The notes: generated by a model from the letters alone, not told the origin. Positions 8,941-18,311 are shown, counted from the first letter of the stretch. The stretch: DNA of 64,000 nt from Streptomyces mutabilis (GCF_014649815.1 NZ_BMTT01000002.1:186001-250000), one strand, 5' to 3'. Numbers and translations: made by a program.

Positions 8941-9765
8941 GTGAACGCATCTCTTCTTCCGGACGACATCCAGGGCGACCCCTACGCCGCCGCCGACGCC
9001 GCCGCCGCCCGCCTGCGCGAACTCACCGGCGCCGAGACCCACGACGTCGCCCTCGTGATGGGCTCCGGCTGGGCACCGGCCGTGGACGCTCTGGGCGCCC
9101 CCGAGGCCGAGTTCCAGGTCACCGACCTGCCGGGCTTCCCCAAGCCCGCGGTGGAGGGGCACGGCGGCAAGATCCGCTCGTACGCCCTCGGCGACAAGCG
9201 CGCGCTGGTCTTCCTGGGCCGCACCCACTACTACGAGGGCCATGGCGTGGCCGCCGTCTCCCACGGCGTCCGCACGGCGGTCGCCGCCGGCGCCAAGACG
9301 GTGGTCCTGACCAACGGCTGCGGCGGCCTGCGCGAGGGCATGCGCCCCGGCCAGCCGGTCCTGATCAGCGACCACATCAACCTCACCGCCACCTCCCCCA
9401 TCGTCGGCGCGAACTTCGTCGACCTCACCGACCTGTACTCCCCGCGCCTGCGGGCGCTGTGCAAGGAGGTCGACCCCACGCTGGAGGAAGGCGTCTACGC
9501 CCAGTTCCCCGGCCCGCACTACGAGACGCCGGCCGAGATCCGCATGGCCCGCGTGATCGGGGCCGACCTGGTGGGCATGTCGACGGTCCTGGAGGCGATC
9601 GCGGCCCGCGAGGCCGGCGCGGAGGTCCTGGGCATCTCGCTGGTGACCAATCTCGCGGCGGGCATGACGGGGGAGCCGCTGAACCACGAGGAGGTCCTGC
9701 AGGCGGGCCGCGACTCCGCCGCGCGGATGGGGGCGCTGCTGACGCAGGTGCTGGGACGCCTGTAA
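8941..9765 (+). CDS. Purine nucleoside phosphorylase (trimeric PNP family)
   Basis: 274 residues from the GTG at 8941. Motifs of trimeric [11 protein letters not shown] (phosphate loop), [40 protein letters not shown] and VTNLAAGM. It phosphorolyses purine (deoxy)nucleosides to base plus (deoxy)ribose-1-phosphate, the substrate for the mutase encoded next (10347). The start is set by the -10 at 8928-8933 ending 8 bases upstream; with no ribosome-binding site, translation is probably leaderless. The upstream in-frame ATG at 8890 lies before the operator and promoter and is rejected. Predicted to be repressed through 8904-8915. Confidence 0.93.
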   Translation: MNASLLPDDIQGDPYAAADAAAARLRELTGAETHDVALVMGSGWAPAVDALGAPEAEFQVTDLPGFPKPAVEGHGGKIRSYALGDKRALVFLGRTHYYEGHGVAAVSHGVRTAVAAGAKTVVLTNGCGGLREGMRPGQPVLISDHINLTATSPIVGANFVDLTDLYSPRLRALCKEVDPTLEEGVYAQFPGPHYETPAEIRMARVIGADLVGMSTVLEAIAAREAGAEVLGISLVTNLAAGMTGEPLNHEEVLQAGRDSAARMGALLTQVLGRL

Positions 9766-9882
9766 CCGGCCTTCTCTGCTGCGGCGTCCACACTCGACGT
9801 CCCTGCGGGGGCCGCGCCCGGCGCCTCATCCGCACCCGGGGTGGGTGTGGGCGCGGGGTGGGTGCGCAGCCCGGCATTGCGG

Positions 9883-9956
9883 GGTGCCGCTGCGCCCACC
9901 CTCCCCCACTCTCGGCTTCGCTCGAGCGGGGGGACCCCCATCGCCCCAGCGGCACG
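9883..9956. repeat. Intergenic inverted-repeat element of streptomycete type
   Basis: GTGCCGCTG at 9883-9891 is complementary to CAGCGGCAC at 9948-9956. Between them lies a CTCCCCCACTCTCGGCTTCG...GCGGGGGGACCCCCAT core that itself folds (CTCCCCC with GGGGGGA). I recall the core as a frequent intergenic element in Streptomyces genomes. It probably acts as a terminator or processing site after pnp. Confidence 0.6.
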
Positions 9957-10230
9957 ACTGCCCGCAGCTACGTGAGTAGGGCGGCACCCACCGGCCCGCG
10001 GGCGCGCGGAATGGCGCGGAGGGACCGGCGGTTGCGCGCCACCCTCGGGCGGAAAGTCGCGTACGGCGGGAAGGGGACGTGTCGGGGAGTGTCCGCCCGC
10101 AGCGGTTGGCGCGTCCGCGCCGTTCAACCCCGTAGCCGACCGATTCCGCGCCGTTCCGAGGACGGACACCTCCCGGCGCGGCCCCGACCCACCGCACAAC
10201 CGAACGCGCTACCCGCACCCCCGCCGAACC

Positions 10231-10300
10231 CGCACAGGCCGCCGCAGGCACCCCCGCCCCACCGCCGGAGGCACCCCGCACAGGCCGCCGCAGGCACCCC
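10231..10300. repeat. 24-bp direct repeat upstream of the phosphosugar mutase
   Basis: A 24-base unit starting CGCACAGGCCGCCGCAGGCA occurs at 10231-10254 and again at 10277-10300, with a related GCCGGAGGCACCCC between. It lies 47 bases before the mutase start. Origin is probably local duplication; no function assigned. Confidence 0.7.
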
Positions 10301-10346
10301 GCACCACGCCCCACCCCCACCACAGACACACGAGAGGCTGACCGAC

Positions 10347-12005
10347 GTGCACGACGACGACCTCCTCGCACGGGCCAAGGCATGGCTGGCCGAGGACCCC
10401 GACGCGGACACCCGCGCCGAACTCGCCACGCTCATCGACACCGGTGACCGCGCGGAGCTCACCGCACGCTTCTCCGGCACCCTCCAGTTCGGCACCGCCG
10501 GCCTGCGCGGCGAACTCGGTGCCGGCCCCCTGCGCATGAACCGCGCCGTCGTCATCCGCGCCGCCGCCGGCCTCGCCGCGTACCTCGGGAAGCAGGGCCA
10601 CGACGACGGCCTGGTCGTCATCGGCTACGACGCCCGCCACAAGTCGGAGGAGTTCGCCCGCGACACCGCCGCCGTCATGACCGGCGCCGGACTCCGCGCC
10701 GCCGTCCTCCCCCGCCCGCTTCCCACCCCGGTCCTCGCGTTCGCCATCCGCCACCTCGGTGCCGTCGCCGGCGTGGAGGTCACCGCCAGCCACAACCCGC
10801 CCCGCGACAACGGCTACAAGGTGTACCTCGGCGACGGCTCCCAGATCGTGCCCCCGGCCGACGCCGACATCGCCGCGGAGATCGACGCCGTACGCTCCCT
10901 GAACGACGTCCCCCGCCCCACCACCGGCTGGCAGACCCTCGGCGACGACGTTCTCGACGCCTACCTCGCCCGCACGGACGCCGTCCTCGCCCCCGACTCC
11001 CCCCGCACCGCCCGGACCGTCTACACGGCGATGCACGGCGTCGGCAAGGACACCCTCCTCGCCGCCTTCGCCCGGGCCGGCTTCCCCACCCCCACCCTCG
11101 TCAGCGAGCAGGCCGACCCCGACCCGGACTTCCCCACCGTCGCCTTCCCCAACCCGGAAGAGCCCGGCGCGATGGACCTCGCCTTCGCCAAGGCCCGCGA
11201 GACGACCCCCGCGCCCGACCTGGTCATCGCCAACGACCCCGACGCCGACCGCCTGGCCGTCGCCGTTCCCGTGACCGAACCCGGAGGAACCGGCACCGAC
11301 TGGCGCATGCTCCGCGGCGACGAGGTCGGCGCCCTCCTCGCCGCCCACCTGGTCACCCGCGGAGCGCACGGCACGTTCGCCGAGTCGATCGTCTCCTCCT
11401 CCCTCCTCGGCCGCATCGCCGAGAAGGCTCACCTCCCTCACGAGGAAACCCTCACCGGCTTCAAGTGGATCGCCCGCGTCGACGGCATCCGCTACGGCTA
11501 CGAGGAAGCCCTCGGCTACTGCGTCGACCCGGAGGGAGTCCGCGACAAGGACGGCGTCACCGCGGCCCTCCTGATCACGGAGCTGGCCTCCGTCCTCAAG
11601 GAGCAGGGCCGCACCCTCCTCGACCTCCTCGACGACATCGCGGTCGAGCACGGCCTGCACGCCACCGACCAGCTCTCGGTCCGCGTCGAGGACCTCTCCC
11701 TGATCGCCGCCGCGATGCACCGCCTGCGCGAACAGCCCCCGGCCCGCCTCGCCGGCCTGCCCGTCACGAACGCGGAGGACCTCACCCGGGGCACGGACAC
11801 GCTCCCGCCCACGGACGGCCTGCGCTACACGCTCGACGGCGCCCGCGTGATCGTCCGCCCGAGCGGTACGGAGCCGAAGCTGAAGTGCTACCTGGAGGTG
11901 GTCGTCCCGGTCACGGCGCACGCCGACCTCCCTCAGGCCCGCGCAACGGCGCAGGACCTGCTGGCGGCCCTCAAGCGGGACCTGTCGGCAGCGGCGGGCA
12001 TCTGA
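10347..12005 (+). CDS. Phosphopentomutase/phosphomannomutase (alpha-D-phosphohexomutase superfamily)
   Basis: 552 residues. FGTAGLRGELG opens domain 1. TASHNPP carries the phosphoserine, Ser148. NDPDADRLA at about 296-304 binds Mg, GYEEALGY near 388 binds the sugar, and RPSGTEPKLK in domain 4 binds phosphate. This PGM2-like subfamily often interconverts (deoxy)ribose-1- and -5-phosphate, which fits a position just after purine nucleoside phosphorylase; phosphomannomutase or phosphoglucomutase activity is the alternative. GTG at 10347 follows GAGAGG at 10332-10337. An apparent long N-terminal extension has no similarity and is excluded. A stem-loop follows at 12037. Confidence 0.88.
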   Translation: MHDDDLLARAKAWLAEDPDADTRAELATLIDTGDRAELTARFSGTLQFGTAGLRGELGAGPLRMNRAVVIRAAAGLAAYLGKQGHDDGLVVIGYDARHKSEEFARDTAAVMTGAGLRAAVLPRPLPTPVLAFAIRHLGAVAGVEVTASHNPPRDNGYKVYLGDGSQIVPPADADIAAEIDAVRSLNDVPRPTTGWQTLGDDVLDAYLARTDAVLAPDSPRTARTVYTAMHGVGKDTLLAAFARAGFPTPTLVSEQADPDPDFPTVAFPNPEEPGAMDLAFAKARETTPAPDLVIANDPDADRLAVAVPVTEPGGTGTDWRMLRGDEVGALLAAHLVTRGAHGTFAESIVSSSLLGRIAEKAHLPHEETLTGFKWIARVDGIRYGYEEALGYCVDPEGVRDKDGVTAALLITELASVLKEQGRTLLDLLDDIAVEHGLHATDQLSVRVEDLSLIAAAMHRLREQPPARLAGLPVTNAEDLTRGTDTLPPTDGLRYTLDGARVIVRPSGTEPKLKCYLEVVVPVTAHADLPQARATAQDLLAALKRDLSAAAGI

Positions 12006-12036
12006 CCGCACGCCCCGCCGGACTCACCCGGTCCCC

Positions 12037-12066
12037 ATGGGGTGCCCCCACCCGGAGGCACCCCAT
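12037..12066 (+). terminator. Stem-loop after the phosphosugar mutase
   Basis: ATGGGGTGCC at 12037-12046 pairs perfectly with GGCACCCCAT at 12057-12066 around a ten-base loop, 31 bases after the stop codon. No T-run. Confidence 0.65.
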
Positions 12067-12173
12067 CGGGTGGTATCCCACAACTCATTGACGGACCTTC
12101 CCGATCCCCGGCCGCACCCCGGGCAACGGTGGAGCGGAAGAACCGCACCGCCAAGAGCCAGGGAGCCGCCGCC

Positions 12174-13409
12174 GTGTCCTCGACCGCGCCCAAGACCACC
12201 GCCGGCGGACACATCCCCGGCACCCGGCGCCCCCGGACTCCCGCCGCACCCGCCCCGCCCCCGAACCCGCAGGCCCGCGCCCGGCACCTCCTGCGCGCCG
12301 CCCACGAGGCCGCACGGCATGCCGCCCCCGCCCTCGCCGCCTACCTCGCCGTACGCCTGACGGGTCTGGCGGTACTCGCCTTCTGGGCGCCCCGCCGCAA
12401 CCAGGACCTGTGGGTCAACCTGGCCGCGCAGTGGGACTCCGACTGGTACCTGGGCATCGCCGAACACGGCTACACCGACGAACTCGGCACCACCCCCAAC
12501 ACCAACAACCTGGCGTTCTTCCCGCTCTACCCGGTCCTGGTGAAGGCGGTCGCGGTCCTCACCCCGGGCTCCCGCGCCTCCACGGGGCTCGGCCTGGCCG
12601 TCGTCGCCTCACTCGTCGCGGCGTGGGGGATCTTCGCGGTGGGCGACCGCCTGCACTGCCGCCGCGTCGGTGTACTGCTGACCACGCTGTGGGCGGCGTT
12701 CCCGGTCGGCGCGGTGCAGTGGATGGGCTACACGGAATCGCTGTTCACGGCGTGCGCGGCCTGGTCGCTGTACGCGGTGCTCACGGGCCGCTGGCTGTGG
12801 GCGGCCGGCTGCGCCACGCTGGCGGGCCTGACCCGCCCGACCGGCATCGCGGTGGCCCTCGCGGTCACGGTGACGGCGCTGCTGCACCTCGCCCGGCACC
12901 GCGCCCCCGCCCCGCGCGTCGTCGCGGCCGCGGCCCTCGCCCCGCTCGGCTGGTGCGCCTACCTCGCCTGGGTGGGGCTGCGGCTGGGCCGCTGGGACGG
13001 CTACTTCGCCGTACAGCGGCTCTGGTACAACGAGCTGGACGGCGGCCTGCGCACCCTGCACCAGTTCCGGTGGCTGCTGTGGCGCGACCCGACCCCGCAG
13101 CTGTTCCTGGTGGTGGTGACGCTCACGCTGGTCGGGGCGGTGGTGCTGTTCGGCCTGTCGGCGTGGGACCGCCAGCCGCCCGCGCTGCTGTTCTACACGG
13201 GCGTGATGCTCGTGATCGTGCTGGGCAGCGGAGGCGTCTACTTCCCGCGCGCCCGCTTCCTGCTCCCGGCCTTCCCGCTGCTCCTGCCGCTGGCCCTGCA
13301 CCTGTCCCGCGCCTCCCGGCGCCACCGTGCGCTGGTGCTGACGGCCGCGGTGCTGGGCTCGACGTACTGCGGGGCGTACATGCTCCTGGTCTGGTCGGCG
13401 GCCCCTTGA
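12174..13409 (+). CDS. Multi-pass mannosyltransferase-like protein (PIG-V/GPI18 type)
   Basis: 411 residues from the GTG at 12174, with GGGAG at 12161-12165. About 50 Pro/Ala-rich residues precede roughly eight to ten membrane helices. WDSDWYLGIAEHGY at 87-100 follows the first helix and resembles the W-D-x-x-W/H-Y motif of GPI mannosyltransferase II (PIG-V) relatives, where the Asp is near the active site. Such bacterial proteins use polyprenyl-phosphate mannose on the outer face of the membrane. Substrate not inferable. The in-frame ATG at 12042 lies in the terminator hairpin and is rejected. Confidence 0.7.
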   Translation: MSSTAPKTTAGGHIPGTRRPRTPAAPAPPPNPQARARHLLRAAHEAARHAAPALAAYLAVRLTGLAVLAFWAPRRNQDLWVNLAAQWDSDWYLGIAEHGYTDELGTTPNTNNLAFFPLYPVLVKAVAVLTPGSRASTGLGLAVVASLVAAWGIFAVGDRLHCRRVGVLLTTLWAAFPVGAVQWMGYTESLFTACAAWSLYAVLTGRWLWAAGCATLAGLTRPTGIAVALAVTVTALLHLARHRAPAPRVVAAAALAPLGWCAYLAWVGLRLGRWDGYFAVQRLWYNELDGGLRTLHQFRWLLWRDPTPQLFLVVVTLTLVGAVVLFGLSAWDRQPPALLFYTGVMLVIVLGSGGVYFPRARFLLPAFPLLLPLALHLSRASRRHRALVLTAAVLGSTYCGAYMLLVWSAAP

Positions 13410-13485
13410 CGCCCCCGCCGCGGTCGCCCCGCGTCCGGGACCGCCTCCCGGACCGGGACCACCCCCGCACCCGTCCCCGTGGCCG

Positions 13486-14181
13486 TCACCCGATGGCCAG
13501 CAGCACCGCCAGCAGCACCGCCCCGGCCACCACCGGCGCGAAGATCTCGTAGGCCCACCGCACCGTCACCTCGCCCGAGGTGCTGGCCGGCTTCCGCGCC
13601 TCCAGCAGGCCGCGCAGTTCGTCCATGATCTTGTCGGCCTCGGCGCGCACCGGCCCGTCCGCCCCGGCACCGGCCGCCGCGCCATCGATGTCGCTCCTCC
13701 CTGACTGTCCGAAGCCGCCGAGCGCGCCCCCACGCCCACGGCCCGCCCCGGCGGACCGTCGCGCCTCCTGCCGTGCGGCCTTCTTGCGGCCGCGCAGCGA
13801 GACGGGGATGGACCACAGCTGGTATTTGTCGCCGCCCTCGGTGACGACCTCGTTGGAGTAGGCCGACCGGAACGAGGCGACCTGCCCCCAGGGCACCACG
13901 ACCACGCGGAAGGGATTGCGCACGCGCAGCCGGTCGTCGTTGGCGAAGACGGCGGGCCGCACGGTGTAGGCGAGGACGAGCGGCACGAGGAAAAGCAGCG
14001 CCGCGAGCGCCAGCCAAGGCGTGCGCCCCTCCCCGGCGACCACGGCGTCGATACCGAGCCAGAGGGCGAGGGCGAGCAGCAGAACGCCACCGGCGATGCC
14101 GGCGGGCGAGCGGTAGACCCGGTCCTTGGACACGGGTACCGGCGGCTGCGGCGACGGTGACTGGGGCTCCGGGGTCGTCAT
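13486..14181 (-). CDS. PH-like domain membrane protein
   Basis: 231 residues. There is a Pro-rich N-terminus, then two membrane helices (GIAGGVLLLALALWLGIDAVV and WLALAALLFLVPLVLAYTV). A PH-like beta domain follows at about 75-130 (VFANDDRLRVRNPFRVVVVPW; YQLWSIPVSLRGRKKA), then a Gly/Ala-rich linker with a helical segment, and a final C-terminal membrane helix (IFAPVVAGAVLLAVLLAI). The fold resembles the small actinobacterial PH-domain membrane proteins of unknown role. Convergent with the mannosyltransferase and divergent from deoC. Confidence 0.7.
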   Translation of the reverse strand: MTTPEPQSPSPQPPVPVSKDRVYRSPAGIAGGVLLLALALWLGIDAVVAGEGRTPWLALAALLFLVPLVLAYTVRPAVFANDDRLRVRNPFRVVVVPWGQVASFRSAYSNEVVTEGGDKYQLWSIPVSLRGRKKAARQEARRSAGAGRGRGGALGGFGQSGRSDIDGAAAGAGADGPVRAEADKIMDELRGLLEARKPASTSGEVTVRWAYEIFAPVVAGAVLLAVLLAIG

Positions 14182-14329
14182 GCTGCCGATTGTGCCCGAC
14201 GCCCCGGACGGCGCTCATAGGCGGTGCCGGTCGGCACGCGGACCGGCACCGCACGCCGCGCACATGCCCGCACCCCTCCGCGCACGACGGTGCCGCCCTC
14301 TTGGACAACCGCACGGGGCTGTACAGCCG

Positions 14330-14341
14330 CTACGCGCGTAG
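14330..14341. promoter_or_regulatory. Nucleoside-regulon operator, deoC promoter
   Basis: Perfect CTACGCGCGTAG whose last base is one position before the TATGCT -10 box at 14343-14348. A bound repressor would cover the spacer and the -10. It is 13 bases from the predicted transcription and translation start at 14355. Confidence 0.8.
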
Positions 14342-14354
14342 ATATGCTCGCCTG

Positions 14355-15326
14355 GTGACCATGCCCACCACTGCATCCGCTGCACCCGCACACGGACTCG
14401 CCGACGTCACCGCGTCCGACAGCACGCTGCGCCGCTTCCTCCACGGGCTGCCCGGCGTCGACGCGGTCGGCCTGGAGGCGCGCGCCGCCTCGCTCGGCAC
14501 CCGTTCGATCAAGACCACCGCGAAGGCGTACGCCCTCGACCTCGCCATCTCGATGGTCGACCTGACGACGCTGGAAGGCGCGGACACCCCGGGCAAGGTC
14601 CGGGCGCTCGGCGCGAAGGCGGTCCGTCCCGACCCGACCGACCGCACCGCCCCGGCGACGGCGGCCGTCTGCGTCTACCCCGACATGGTGCCCGCCGCCA
14701 AGGAGGCCGTCGCCGGTTCCGACGTGAAGGTCGCCTCGGTCGCCACGGCGTTCCCGGCGGGCCGCGCCTCGATGGCCGTCAAGCTGGCCGACGTGCGCGA
14801 GGCCGTGACGGCGGGCGCGGACGAGGTCGACATGGTCATCGACCGCGGCGCGTTCCTCGCGGGGAACTACCTTAAGGTGTACGACGAGATCGTCGCCGTA
14901 CGCGAGGCCTGCGGCACGTCCGCCCGCCTCAAGGTCATCTTCGAGACCGGCGAGCTGTCGACGTACGACAACATCCGCCGCGCCAGCTGGCTCGGCATGT
15001 TGGCCGGGGCCGACTTCATCAAGACCTCCACCGGCAAGGTCGCGGTCAACGCCACGCCCGCCAACACCCTCCTGATGCTGGAGGCGGTCCGCGACTTCCG
15101 CGCGCAGACCGGCGTCCAGGTCGGAGTGAAGCCGGCCGGCGGCATCCGTACCGCCAAGGACGCGATCAAGTTCCTGGTCCTGGTCAACGAGACCGCGGGC
15201 GAGGACTGGCTGGACAACCACTGGTTCCGCTTCGGCGCCTCCTCGCTGCTGAACGACCTGCTGATGCAGCGCCAGAAGCTGGCCAGCGGCCGCTACTCCG
15301 GTCCCGACTACGTGACGGTGGACTGA
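14355..15326 (+). CDS. deoC: Deoxyribose-phosphate aldolase
   Basis: 323 residues from the GTG at 14355, or 321 from the ATG at 14361. A class I aldolase barrel: ICVYP-type strand VCVYPDMV, DEVDMVIDRGAF, and FIKTSTGK with the Schiff-base Lys (FIK). VKPAGGIRT supplies the proton-relay Lys. It splits 2-deoxyribose-5-phosphate to acetaldehyde and glyceraldehyde-3-phosphate. The protein is about 60 residues longer at the N-terminus than E. coli DeoC. TATGCT at 14343-14348 ends 7 bases before the GTG, predicting a leaderless mRNA under the operator at 14330. Two aldehyde dehydrogenase-type genes follow directly, fitting removal of the acetaldehyde. Confidence 0.94.
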   Translation: MTMPTTASAAPAHGLADVTASDSTLRRFLHGLPGVDAVGLEARAASLGTRSIKTTAKAYALDLAISMVDLTTLEGADTPGKVRALGAKAVRPDPTDRTAPATAAVCVYPDMVPAAKEAVAGSDVKVASVATAFPAGRASMAVKLADVREAVTAGADEVDMVIDRGAFLAGNYLKVYDEIVAVREACGTSARLKVIFETGELSTYDNIRRASWLGMLAGADFIKTSTGKVAVNATPANTLLMLEAVRDFRAQTGVQVGVKPAGGIRTAKDAIKFLVLVNETAGEDWLDNHWFRFGASSLLNDLLMQRQKLASGRYSGPDYVTVD

Positions 15327-15331
15327 TCACC

Positions 15332-16768
15332 ATGGCACCTGTTTTCGAGTACGCACCGGCGCCCGAGTCCCGCGCGGTCGTCGACATCGCCGCGTCCTAC
15401 GGCCTGTTCATCGACGGCGAGTTCACCGAGGCCGCCGACGGCAAGGTCTTCAAGACCGTCTCCCCCTCCACGGAGGAGGTCCTCTCCGAGGTCGCCGAGG
15501 CCGGCGAGGCGGACGTCGACCGCGCGGTGAAGGCCGCCCGCAAGGCCTTCGAGAAGTGGTCGGCGCTTCCCGGCTCCGAGCGCGCGAAGTACCTCTTCCG
15601 TATCGCCCGGATCATCCAGGAGCGCAGCCGCGAGCTGGCCGTCCTGGAGACCCTGGACAACGGCAAGCCGATCAAGGAGACCCGCGACGCGGACCTCCCC
15701 CTGGTCGCCGCGCACTTCTTCTACTACGCGGGCTGGGCCGACAAGCTCGACCACGCCGGCTTCGGCGCGAACCCGCGCCCGCTCGGCGTCGCGGGCCAGG
15801 TCATCCCGTGGAACTTCCCGCTCCTGATGCTGGCGTGGAAGATCGCCCCGGCGCTCGCGACGGGCAACACGGTGGTCCTCAAGCCCGCCGAGACCACCCC
15901 CCTCTCCGCCCTCTTCTTCGCGGACATCTGCCGTCAGGCGGGCCTGCCCAAGGGCGTCGTCAACATCGTCACCGGCGACGGCCGCACCGGCGCCGCGCTG
16001 ATCGCCCACCCCGACGTGAACAAGGTCGCCTTCACCGGCTCCACGGCCGTCGGCAAGGAGATCGCGCGCACGGTCGCGGGCACCCGCAAGAAGCTGACGC
16101 TCGAACTGGGCGGCAAGGGCGCCAACATCGTCTTCGACGACGCCCCCATCGACCAGGCCGTCGAGGGCATCGTCAACGGCATCTTCTTCAACCAGGGCCA
16201 GGTCTGCTGCGCGGGCTCCCGCCTGCTCGTCCAGGAGTCGATCCACGACGAGCTGCTGGACTCCCTCAAGCGCAGGCTCTCCACCCTCCGCCTGGGCGAC
16301 CCGCTGGACAAGAACACCGACATCGGCGCGATCAACTCCGCCGAGCAACTGGCCCGGATCACCGCGCTCGCCGACCAGGGCGAGGCGGAGGGCGCCGAGC
16401 GCTGGTCCCCGGCCTGCGACATCCCGGAGAACGGCTACTGGTTCGCCCCGACGCTCTTCACCAACGTCACCCAGGCGCACACGGTCGCCCGCGACGAGAT
16501 CTTCGGCCCGGTGCTGTCCGTCCTCACCTTCCGTACGCCGGACGAGGCGGTCGCCAAGGCCAACAACACGCCGTACGGCCTGTCGGCGGGCATCTGGACG
16601 GAGAAGGGCTCGCGCATCCTGGCGGTCGCGAACAAGCTGCGCGCGGGCGTGATCTGGTCCAACACGTTCAACAAGTTCGACCCGACCTCGCCGTTCGGCG
16701 GCTACAAGGAGTCGGGCTTCGGCCGCGAGGGCGGCCGCCACGGCCTGGAGGCGTACCTCGATGTCTGA
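15332..16768 (+). CDS. NAD(P)-dependent aldehyde dehydrogenase
   Basis: 478 residues with all family landmarks: [10 protein letters not shown] (catalytic Asn), FTGSTAVGK (cofactor loop), [11 protein letters not shown] (general-base Glu), [13 protein letters not shown] (nucleophilic Cys, the first of the CC pair by alignment with GQxC) and EIFGPVLSV. It begins five bases after the deoC stop, so it shares that operon, and its likely physiological substrate is the acetaldehyde released by DeoC (inference). It overlaps the next, catalytically incomplete paralogue by 8 bp. Confidence 0.92.
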   Translation: MAPVFEYAPAPESRAVVDIAASYGLFIDGEFTEAADGKVFKTVSPSTEEVLSEVAEAGEADVDRAVKAARKAFEKWSALPGSERAKYLFRIARIIQERSRELAVLETLDNGKPIKETRDADLPLVAAHFFYYAGWADKLDHAGFGANPRPLGVAGQVIPWNFPLLMLAWKIAPALATGNTVVLKPAETTPLSALFFADICRQAGLPKGVVNIVTGDGRTGAALIAHPDVNKVAFTGSTAVGKEIARTVAGTRKKLTLELGGKGANIVFDDAPIDQAVEGIVNGIFFNQGQVCCAGSRLLVQESIHDELLDSLKRRLSTLRLGDPLDKNTDIGAINSAEQLARITALADQGEAEGAERWSPACDIPENGYWFAPTLFTNVTQAHTVARDEIFGPVLSVLTFRTPDEAVAKANNTPYGLSAGIWTEKGSRILAVANKLRAGVIWSNTFNKFDPTSPFGGYKESGFGREGGRHGLEAYLDV

Positions 16769-17654
16769 CCGACTCAGTGTCTTCAAGACCTACAAGCTGT
16801 ACGTGGGCGGGAAGTTCCCGCGTTCCGAGAGCGGCCGGGTGTACGAGGTGACAGACGCGAAGGGCAAGTGGCTGGCGAACGCCCCGCTCTCCTCCCGCAA
16901 GGACGCCCGTGACGCGGTGGTCGCCGCGCGCAAGGCGTTCGGCGCGTGGTCGGGCGCGACTGCGTACAACCGCGGCCAGATCCTGTACCGGATCGCGGAG
17001 ATGCTGGAGGGCCGACGCGACCAGTACGTCGCGGAGGTCGCCGACGCCGAGGGCCTGGCGAAGTCGAAGGCTGCGGCGCAGGTCGACGCCGCGATCGACC
17101 GCTGGGTCTGGTACGCGGGATGGACCGACAAGATCGCTCAGGTGGTCGGGGGCGGCAACCCGGTCGCGGGGCCCTTCTTCAACCTCTCCTCCCCCGAGCC
17201 GACCGGTGTGGTCGCCGTCCTGGCCCCACGGGAGTCGTCGCTGCTCGGCCTGGTCTCGGTCGTCGCCCCGGTCATCGCCACCGGCAACACGGCGGTCGTG
17301 GTCGCGTCGGAGAAGTCGCCCCTGCCCGCCCTCTCCCTGGGCGAGGTCCTGGCCACCTCCGACCTTCCCGGCGGCGTGGTCAACGTCCTCTCCGGCCGTA
17401 CGGCGGAGATCGCCACCCCGCTCGCCGCGCACCAGGACGTCAACGCGATCGACCTCACCGGCGCCGACGAGACGCTGGCGAAGGAGCTGGAGATCGCGGC
17501 GGCGGACAACCTCAAGCGCGTCCTGCGTCCACAGCCTGTGGACGACGCGGACTGGTCGGCGGCGCCGGGCATCGACCGCATGACGGCGTTCCTGGAGACG
17601 AAGACGGTCTGGCACCCGACGGGCGCGCTGGGCGCGTCCGGCTCCTCCTACTGA
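16761..17654 (+). CDS. Truncated aldehyde dehydrogenase-like partner protein
   Basis: 297 residues resembling only the N-terminal cofactor half of aldehyde dehydrogenases (YVGGKFPRSESGRVY; ARKAFGAWSG; YNRGQILYRIAEML; WYAGWTDKI; ATGNTAVVV; LPGGVVNVLSG). The family PWN motif reads LAPRESS, LELGGK is replaced by EIAAADNLK, and the sequence ends before any catalytic Cys. It therefore cannot be an active dehydrogenase alone. It has a clean start overlapping the upstream gene and retains codon bias, so it looks maintained rather than decayed. A regulatory or structural subunit of the neighbour is the best guess. Confidence 0.8.
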   Translation: MSDRLSVFKTYKLYVGGKFPRSESGRVYEVTDAKGKWLANAPLSSRKDARDAVVAARKAFGAWSGATAYNRGQILYRIAEMLEGRRDQYVAEVADAEGLAKSKAAAQVDAAIDRWVWYAGWTDKIAQVVGGGNPVAGPFFNLSSPEPTGVVAVLAPRESSLLGLVSVVAPVIATGNTAVVVASEKSPLPALSLGEVLATSDLPGGVVNVLSGRTAEIATPLAAHQDVNAIDLTGADETLAKELEIAAADNLKRVLRPQPVDDADWSAAPGIDRMTAFLETKTVWHPTGALGASGSSY

Positions 17655-17687
17655 GGCGCCACAGGACACGCACCGCGCCCACGGGAC

Positions 17688-17725
17688 GAGCCGCGTCCTC
17701 CCTCCGTCCGGGGAAGGCGCGGCTC
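17688..17725. terminator. Possible bidirectional terminator after the deoC operon
   Basis: GAGCCGCG at 17688-17695 pairs with CGCGGCTC at 17718-17725 around a 22-base loop that has some further pairing. It lies between the convergent ends at 17654 and 17748. Confidence 0.4.
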
Positions 17726-17747
17726 CCGGCGTTCGGAGGCGGGACGG

Positions 17748-18152
17748 TCAGCGCAACAGCTCCGTCGCCTGTCCCACCACCGGCACGGAGCCGACCGACC
17801 GCGCCTGTGCCACCGGCCCGGTCAGGGCGGTGGAGGTCAGCGGCTGGAAGTCGGCGACCTCGGTGCCGACGCCGTTGTCGAGGGGGTCGACGCCGGTGCC
17901 GGCCAGGGGGTTGGGCTTGAGATCGGCGGCCGGCCCGGTGACGTGGCCGACCGTGCCGGTCACGGCCCGGAGGCCGGCCTGCGGGTCGATGTCGCCCAGC
18001 GAGGCGGGCCGGGTGTGCGCCGGGCCGGCCATCGTCTCACCGCTGTCCGCGGAGGCCGTCGCGGCGCCTGCCGCCAGGGCCGCCCCGGCGGTCGCGAGGG
18101 CGATCAGGGCGCGCTGGGCGTGCGGGGTGCGGGGGTACGCGTGTCGGGCCAT
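17748..18152 (-). CDS. Small secreted protein, function unknown
   Basis: 134 residues from the ATG at 18152 (AAGAGGTGG upstream). It has a Sec signal peptide: a basic N-terminus with RHAYPR, the hydrophobic core ALIALATAGAALAAGA, and a likely cleavage after ATASA. The mature part is Gly/Pro/Thr-rich with repeated LxxxTG/VGxV patterns and no Cys. It resembles the secreted protein at 24217-24570 in size, signal peptide and composition. Similar streptomycete proteins are often labelled ATP-binding without basis. Confidence 0.7.
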   Translation of the reverse strand: MARHAYPRTPHAQRALIALATAGAALAAGAATASADSGETMAGPAHTRPASLGDIDPQAGLRAVTGTVGHVTGPAADLKPNPLAGTGVDPLDNGVGTEVADFQPLTSTALTGPVAQARSVGSVPVVGQATELLR

Positions 18153-18311
18153 CGCTGCTGCCACCTCTTGGTGTGGGGTGCTCGGGACTACCGTGGTAAC
18201 AGCGCGGAAGGTGAACAGGTCACCGCGCAGTGTCATCGCGGTGTGACGCGCACTGCAAAGTCGTCCCGCCGGGTCGTACGGCGGCCGTTCGATGCCTCAG
18301 ACTGGTGTCCC

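Larger units (their letters stand above)
9766..10346. other. 581-bp intergenic region, GC-rich, no convincing gene
   Basis: The gap between the phosphorylase and the phosphosugar mutase. An in-frame extension of the mutase runs through it, but it is Arg/Pro-rich low-complexity translation without family similarity and is rejected as coding. It contains a hairpin-forming repeat (9883-9956) and a 24-bp direct repeat (10231-10300), listed separately. Nothing else was recognised. Confidence 0.6.

Noticed and set aside
9459-10346. An N-terminal extension of about 296 codons on the phosphosugar mutase
   Set aside because: It crosses pnp and the repeats, is low complexity, and the GTG at 10347 has a ribosome-binding site and gives the family length.
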